NCBI RefSeq assembly: GCF_000719345.1 | Contig: NZ_JOFX01000018.1 | Span: 53,599 to 117,598 of the forward strand | Length of the DNA stretch: 64,000 bases | Direction: 5' to 3' | DNA from: Streptomyces sp. NRRL F-2664 | Lineage (GTDB): Bacteria > Actinomycetota > Actinomycetes > Streptomycetales > Streptomycetaceae | Shown: piece after piece, positions 59,165-64,000 of the stretch | Numbering within the stretch: the stretch's first letter is position 1 | How the letters are laid out: each line of letters starts with the position of its first letter | Made by a program: the position numbers and the translations under genes | The notes under the pieces: generated by a model | The model's input: the letters and a program-made list of their open reading frames with translations, nothing else | Database searches by the model: none | What the model was told of the DNA's origin: nothing

Positions 59165-61597
59165 TCAGCCCACCTGGATGCCGATCAGGCAGGTGTCGTC
59201 GTCGGTGTCCGACCGGCTCCCGGCGAGCAGGTGGTCCAGGCGCGCGTCCAGGTCCCCGGCGCCTGCCGCGGCGGCGTTCACGAGGTGGCCGAGCGAGTCC
59301 TGGACCGAGGAGTCGCGTCGTTCCACCAGACCGTCCGTGAACATCAGCAGGGTGTCGGCCGGTTCGAGCCGGACTTCGCGCTCGCGGTAGGCGACGTCGG
59401 GCAGGGCACCCAGGAGCAGTCCCTCGATGAGCGGGAAGGCCTCGGCACGGCCGCCGCGGACGAGCACGGGCGGCAGGTGGCCGGCGCGCGCCCAGCGCAG
59501 CACCCGTGTGCGCGGGTCGAAGAGGCCGCACACGGCGGTGGCGGTGACGTGCTTGGCCAGGTGGTGGGTGACGGTGTTCAGCCACGACAGCAGCTGGCCC
59601 GGCCCGGCGCCGGTGACGGCCAACCCGCGCAGGGCATTGCGCAGCACCACCATGCCGGTGGCGGCCTCGATGCCGTGGCCGGCGACGTCGCCCACGGACA
59701 GCATGATGAGGCCGGAGGGCAGGACGACGGTGTCGTACCAGTCTCCGCCGACGAGCGACTCCGTCTCGGCGGGCCGGTAGCGCACCGCGACGCGCAGGCC
59801 CGGGGCCTCGATGGCCGGCGGCGTGGGCGGCATGATCGCGTGCTGGAGTTGGAGGGTCAGCCGGTTGCGTTCGGCGGACTCCGCCTCGGTGTGGGCGAGC
59901 TGGTCCCTGGTCGCGGCCAGCGCCACTTCGGTCCAGTGCTGCGCCGAGATGTCCTGGTAGGCGCCGCGCACGGCGTGCAGGCGCCGGTTCGCGTCGAGGA
60001 CGGGCTCGGCGACCACCCGGATGTGCCGGGTGATCCCGTCGGGCCGCTGGAGGCGGAAGTTGACGGACGAGGGCCGGCGGTGGTGCAGCAGTGCCCGCAG
60101 GAAGCTGCCGAGGGCGGCGGAGTCGTCCGGGTGGGCGTGGTCGGGCAGCTCTTGCAGCCGTACCGGGGGCGCACCGCCCGGGAGTCCGTGGAGGGCGTAG
60201 AGCTGGGCGTTCCAGGTGGTCTCGCCGGTGGCCAGGTTCTCCTCGAAGCCGCCGATGCGGCCCAGGCGCTGGGCGTGCTGGAGCAGGTTGGCCAGCCGGG
60301 CCGTCTCGTCCTCGACGCGCCAGATGAGCAGGACGGCCGCGCCGTGGCGGCTGACGCTGATGTCCGCGACCGAGGTGAGGGTGATCTGGTCGACCAGCGC
60401 CGTGAGGCTCATGCGTTCGGCCCGGAAGGGCTCGCCCGTCGCGTGGACCCGCTCGATGATGTCGAACAGCCCGTTCTCGGCGGCGGCCATCGGGTAGGCC
60501 TCCAGCAGCAGGGCGCCGTTGACGTCCCCGCGGGGCCGGCCCGCGGGGTCCACGAAGCGGCTGCCGGCGTGCCGGATCCGGAAGTCGGTCAGGCCCCCGT
60601 CGGGGCCGAGGACCGCAGTGAGCACCACCGCGGGGTCCTGGAGTCCCTCGGCGAGGTCGATGAGTTCCGCGACGTCCGGCAGCACCGCGTCGGCGGCCGT
60701 CGGATCGATCGGCGGGGTGGTGTCCATCGTGCGGGCGCACAGGTCGGCGAGGGCCTCGACCTGGCGCTCGATCTGCGGCGGCTGCGGTGCCAGCGGGCCG
60801 GGCCAGCAGATTTCGAGGACGCCGTGGACGCGTCCGCCGGTACCGGTCGGTACGGCCATCCGTCCGCCGTCGGGCCACTGGAGACGGCCGATCGAGGGCA
60901 GTCCGGTACTGGCGAGCCGCGGCAGGGTCACCAACCGGCGCTCGCGCAGCGCGAGGCCGGCGACGGTGGAGACACCGGGCGGTACGTGGCGCCAGCGGAC
61001 GGCCTCCCGGGGCGGGAACCCGGCGTGGCCGGCCAGGGCCAGGGAGCCGTCCGGCACGGCGGTCCACACGGCGACGGCGACGGCTCCCAGCGGTCCCAGG
61101 GCGTTGGTCAGGAGGGACTCGGCCACGGCCTGGGTGTCGGAGGCCGCGGCGAGCACGCCGCTCTCGGCGGTCCGCAGCCGCACCGACACCGTGGAGTGCC
61201 CGCTGGGGGCTTCGTCGCCGCCGGCACTGCCGGTGCTCTCGACGAACGCGGCGGCGATCTCGCTGACGTGGTCGCGGGCCGCCTGGTTGACGATGTCGGC
61301 GGCGAGTTCCAGGCGGGAGGTGCCGCTCTCCCGGCAGAGCACGTCGAGCTGCCGGGCGGCCGCGGCCGGCGTGCAGTTCAGCTGCCCGATGAGGATGCCC
61401 TTGGCCAGCTCGACGAGGGCCCGGCCGTCGGCCGTGGCCTGCGCCTCCAGCACCTCCCGGCGCAGCCGTTCCACGGTGGCGACAAGGCGCCCGAGCGGGG
61501 TCGGTGACTGGTGCGGGATGGCGCAGGCGGTCTGGCCCGGGGCCGGAGCCGACGGCGGGTGCACGGCGCCGCCGCCGTGTGTCGTGTCCCCGGTCAT
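59165..61597 (-). CDS. SpoIIE-type PP2C phosphatase with ANTAR, GAF and PAS domains
   Basis: 810 residues. Order: ANTAR-like region (about 35-105; ELAKGILIGQLNCTPAAAARQLDV), GAF (about 150-290), two PAS-like regions (about 315-430 and 440-560; ENLATGETTWNAQLYAL is PAS), a coiled-coil, then PP2C/SpoIIE (about 580-808) with RYRPAETESLVGGDWYD, SVGDVAGHGIEAA and the terminal DDTCLIGIQV. The PP2C acidic residues that bind Mn/Mg are visible. It should dephosphorylate a STAS-type anti-sigma antagonist. Its ATG at 61597 overlaps the stop of the hybrid kinase (61594), so it is co-translated with it. Confidence 0.92.
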   Translation of the reverse strand: MTGDTTHGGGAVHPPSAPAPGQTACAIPHQSPTPLGRLVATVERLRREVLEAQATADGRALVELAKGILIGQLNCTPAAAARQLDVLCRESGTSRLELAADIVNQAARDHVSEIAAAFVESTGSAGGDEAPSGHSTVSVRLRTAESGVLAAASDTQAVAESLLTNALGPLGAVAVAVWTAVPDGSLALAGHAGFPPREAVRWRHVPPGVSTVAGLALRERRLVTLPRLASTGLPSIGRLQWPDGGRMAVPTGTGGRVHGVLEICWPGPLAPQPPQIERQVEALADLCARTMDTTPPIDPTAADAVLPDVAELIDLAEGLQDPAVVLTAVLGPDGGLTDFRIRHAGSRFVDPAGRPRGDVNGALLLEAYPMAAAENGLFDIIERVHATGEPFRAERMSLTALVDQITLTSVADISVSRHGAAVLLIWRVEDETARLANLLQHAQRLGRIGGFEENLATGETTWNAQLYALHGLPGGAPPVRLQELPDHAHPDDSAALGSFLRALLHHRRPSSVNFRLQRPDGITRHIRVVAEPVLDANRRLHAVRGAYQDISAQHWTEVALAATRDQLAHTEAESAERNRLTLQLQHAIMPPTPPAIEAPGLRVAVRYRPAETESLVGGDWYDTVVLPSGLIMLSVGDVAGHGIEAATGMVVLRNALRGLAVTGAGPGQLLSWLNTVTHHLAKHVTATAVCGLFDPRTRVLRWARAGHLPPVLVRGGRAEAFPLIEGLLLGALPDVAYREREVRLEPADTLLMFTDGLVERRDSSVQDSLGHLVNAAAAGAGDLDARLDHLLAGSRSDTDDDTCLIGIQVG

Positions 61598-64000
61598 CGG
61601 GTCAGCCAGTGCCGGACGCGGGCGATGAGGTCGTCGGCGTCCACCGGTTTGGTGACGTAGTCGCTGGCCCCCGCGGCGAGGCTCTTCTCCCGGTCCCCGG
61701 GCATGGCCTTGGCGGTGACGGCGATGATGGGCAGCGCCTCGTAGGCGGGCATGCGCCGGATCTCGGCGGTGGCCGCGTAGCCGTCCAGTTCCGGCATCAT
61801 CACGTCCATCAGGATCAGGTCGACGTCGGCGTTGCCCGTGAGGGCGTCGATCCCCTTGCGGCCGTCCTCGGCGTGGAGCACACGCATGCCGTGCAGTTCC
61901 AGGACCCCGCTGAGGGCGTAGAGGTTGCGGGCGTCGTCGTCGACGACGAGGACGGTGCGTCCGGCCAGGTCGCCGTCGGGCACGTGGGTGTCCTGAGGTC
62001 GGCGGGCGTCCGGGTGCACGAGCGGCACGACGTCCCCGGGCTGTTCGGCCGACAGGTGGAGGGCGATGCGTTCGCGCAGTTCGTCCAGGCTGGAGAGCAG
62101 TTCCACCCGGCGGGACGCGGCCCGCTCCCGCAGCGCCTCCTCCTGGCCGGTGCTGACCCGGGGGTTGTTGTGGGCGAGGACGGGCAGCGAGGAGAGGGCC
62201 GGGTCGCCGTCGAGCGCGTCGAGGAAGCGCAGCGCCTCGCCGTCGGGCATGTCCAGTTCCAGCACCACGCAGTGGAAGGCGTCGGAGGCCAGGGCCGTGG
62301 CCGCCTCCCGTGAGCTCGTGGCATTGACGACCTGGATGCCGCCGGTCTCCCCCGGGGCGTGGGGGTGGGGGGCGAAGTCCCGGTCGGCGCTCTCGGCGAC
62401 GAGGGAGAGCAGGCCGTGGGGCCGCTCCTCTATGACCAGCAGGCGGCGGATGCGCCGCTGCGCCGGGATCGCGGGGGTGTCGTGGCGGCCGCTTGCACCC
62501 GCCACGGGCGTGCCCTCCGGCGCGGGTGCCACGGCCGCGTCGCCGGCCGGTTCGTCCGCGAAGTCCGCCCGGCAGACCGGCAGATAGAGGGTGAAGGTGC
62601 TGCCCTGGCCCGGGGTGCTCTCGGCGGTGACGGCGCCGCCGAGGAGCTGTGCGATCTCGCGGCTGATGGAGAGCCCGAGGCCGGTGCCGCCGTATTTGCG
62701 GCTGGTGGTGCCGTCGGCCTGCTGGAAGGCGCCGAACACGGACTCCAGCTGCTGCTCGGGGATGCCGATGCCGGTGTCGCGCACCCGGAAGGCCAGCACG
62801 GGGCCGCGCCGGGAGACCCCGGCGGGGATCTCGGGGGCCGCCGCCGGTTCGATGCGCAGTTCGACACCGCCGCGCTCGGTGAACTTGACGGCATTGGACA
62901 GCAGGTTGCGCAGGACCTGGCGCAGCCGCGAGTCGTCGGTGAGCAGGTCGGCGGGCGCGTCGGGAGCGGTAGTGACGGTGAAGTCGAGGCTCTTCTGGGT
63001 GGTCATGGGCCGGAAGGTGGCGTCGACGTACTCCAGCAGCTGGGGCAGGCGGACCCGTTCGGGGTGGATGTCCATCTTGCCCGCCTCGACCTTGGACAGG
63101 TCGAGGATGTCGTTGATCAGCTGGAGCAGGTCGGAGCCCGCCGAGTGGATGATTCCGGCGTACTCGACCTGCTTGGGGGTGAGGTTGCGGGTGGGGTTCT
63201 GCGCGAGCAGCTGCGCGAGGATGAGGAGGCTGTTGAGCGGGGTGCGCAGCTCGTGGCTCATGTTCGCGAGGAACTCGGACTTGTACGTGGAGGCCAGCGA
63301 CAGCTGCTGCGCCCGGTCCTCCAGTTCCTGTCGGGCCTGTTCGATCTCCAGGTTCTTGGCCTCGATGTCGCTGTTCTGGCTGGCGAGGAGGGCGGCCTTC
63401 TCCTCCAGCTCGGCGTTGGAGCGCTGGAGCTCCTCCTGCTGGACCTGGAGCTCCTCCGAGCGGGCCTGGAGCTCGGTCGTCAGCCGCTGCGACTCGCCGA
63501 GGAGCTCATCGGTGCGGGCGTTGGCGACGATCGTGTTGACGTTGGTGCCGATGGTCTCCATCAGCTGGGTGAGGAAGTCGCGGTGCACGGGGGTGAAGGC
63601 TCCGAAGGAGGCCAGTTCGATCACGCCGAGCACCTGGTCGTCGACGACGATCGGCAGGATGATCAGGCTGCCCGGGGTGGTGTGGCCGAGCCCGGAGGAG
63701 ATGATGTAGCCGCCGGGGACCCGGTCGGTGGCGATGATGCGGCGGCTGCGGGCCGCCTGCCCGACGAGGGACTCCCCGAGGGCGAACCGCGTGCCCTCTT
63801 CGCAGTGCGCGGGGCGGCCGTAGGAGCCTACGAGGGTGAGCACGGTCCCGCCGGAGGCTTCCTCGGCGAGGTAGAAAGCACCGTACTGGGCGGCCACCAG
63901 CGGGGTGAGTTCGTCCATGACGAGCTCGGCGACGACGGCGAGGTCCCGGTGGCCCTGCATCAGACCGGAGATCTGCGCGAGGTTGGACTTGAGCCAGTCC
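61594..64000 (-). CDS. Hybrid sensor histidine kinase/response regulator, N-terminus outside window
   Basis: The minus-strand frame is open to the right edge, so at least 801 residues are seen and the 5' end is missing. At the edge the sequence reads WLKSNLAQISGLMQGHRDL, typical just after HAMP repeats. Then GAF (GESLVGQAA and LIILPIVVDDQVLGVIELAS), a coiled coil with Glu/Leu/Gln repeats, HisKA with SHELRTPLNSLL, HATPase_c (NAVKFTERGGVEL, DTGIGIPEQ, GGTGLGLSI), a REC domain with the phospho-acceptor region LELDMPDG, and a last REC with VDDDARN, LMDVMMPELDG and TKPVDADD. This is the Streptomyces HAMP-GAF-kinase design. Overlaps the phosphatase gene by 4 nt. Confidence 0.93.
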   Translation of the reverse strand, partial: DWLKSNLAQISGLMQGHRDLAVVAELVMDELTPLVAAQYGAFYLAEEASGGTVLTLVGSYGRPAHCEEGTRFALGESLVGQAARSRRIIATDRVPGGYIISSGLGHTTPGSLIILPIVVDDQVLGVIELASFGAFTPVHRDFLTQLMETIGTNVNTIVANARTDELLGESQRLTTELQARSEELQVQQEELQRSNAELEEKAALLASQNSDIEAKNLEIEQARQELEDRAQQLSLASTYKSEFLANMSHELRTPLNSLLILAQLLAQNPTRNLTPKQVEYAGIIHSAGSDLLQLINDILDLSKVEAGKMDIHPERVRLPQLLEYVDATFRPMTTQKSLDFTVTTAPDAPADLLTDDSRLRQVLRNLLSNAVKFTERGGVELRIEPAAAPEIPAGVSRRGPVLAFRVRDTGIGIPEQQLESVFGAFQQADGTTSRKYGGTGLGLSISREIAQLLGGAVTAESTPGQGSTFTLYLPVCRADFADEPAGDAAVAPAPEGTPVAGASGRHDTPAIPAQRRIRRLLVIEERPHGLLSLVAESADRDFAPHPHAPGETGGIQVVNATSSREAATALASDAFHCVVLELDMPDGEALRFLDALDGDPALSSLPVLAHNNPRVSTGQEEALRERAASRRVELLSSLDELRERIALHLSAEQPGDVVPLVHPDARRPQDTHVPDGDLAGRTVLVVDDDARNLYALSGVLELHGMRVLHAEDGRKGIDALTGNADVDLILMDVMMPELDGYAATAEIRRMPAYEALPIIAVTAKAMPGDREKSLAAGASDYVTKPVDADDLIARVRHWLTR

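Noticed and set aside
59138..61507. A 789-codon plus-strand frame
   Set aside because: Antisense of the phosphatase gene; the minus frame has clear GAF and PP2C motifs.

Overview
The window is very GC-rich DNA with strong GC bias at third codon positions, GTG and occasional TTG starts, many 4-nt ATGA/GTGA overlaps and perfect GC-rich hairpins between genes. The gene families (subtilisin-inhibitor protein, gamma-butyrolactone-receptor-type TetR, ANTAR/SpoIIE partner-switching phosphatases, agl-type alpha-glucoside uptake genes, LytR-CpsA-Psr protein) point to a Streptomyces-type actinomycete chromosome. I saw no rRNA, tRNA, CRISPR array, insertion sequence or replication origin. Starts were chosen by eye from ribosome binding sites and family boundaries.

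Layout. 1-5.4 kb: a truncated ANTAR-GAF-PAS regulator, a RelE/ParE-like toxin without visible antitoxin, a lone DhaK, a DUF2231 membrane protein, a serine-kinase-type ATPase and a stress-type SDR. 5.4-9.0 kb: a PadR / ABC ATPase / FtsX-type permease operon. 9.2-16.1 kb: an alpha-glucoside locus (two solute-binding proteins, GH13 glucosidase, two permeases, one with an unusual inserted domain). 16.2-25.9 kb: amidase, histidine phosphatase, subtilisin inhibitor, DUF4344 peptidase, VOC protein, glycosyltransferase, STAS protein, a candidate contractile-injection-system effector, a flavin-type oxidoreductase and a PlsC acyltransferase. 26.0-33.1 kb: a lipase-like hydrolase with a divergent P450-like protein, an imine-reductase/HxlR divergon, small genes and a decayed SnoaL-like pseudogene.

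33.3-40.9 kb is the most distinctive part. Five tightly coupled genes encode a PaaK-like adenylating enzyme, an MFS exporter, a tandem GNAT protein, a LuxE-like acyl-protein synthetase and a LuxC-PaaK fusion. Together they suggest ATP-dependent activation of a carboxylic acid, transfer to the LuxE cysteine, NADPH reduction to an aldehyde by the LuxC domain, possible N-acylation by the GNAT, and export. No luciferase genes (luxAB) are present, so the aldehyde is probably an intermediate or product of a small-molecule pathway rather than a light-reaction substrate.

41-54.9 kb: a DUF427/UBP-zinc-finger pair, an iron-sulfur photolyase, an old-yellow-enzyme/MarR divergon with twin operators, an M15 peptidase, an LCP protein, a KhtTU-like K+/H+ antiporter pair, a NarL-type two-component system, a butyrolactone-receptor-like TetR with an ARE-like box, and argG under an ARG-box-like site. 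55-64 kb: a lipoprotein, a second PadR with a membrane partner, a methyltransferase sharing a dyad motif with that PadR promoter, a dienelactone hydrolase, and a hybrid histidine kinase overlapping an ANTAR/GAF/PAS/PP2C phosphatase; the kinase runs off the right edge.
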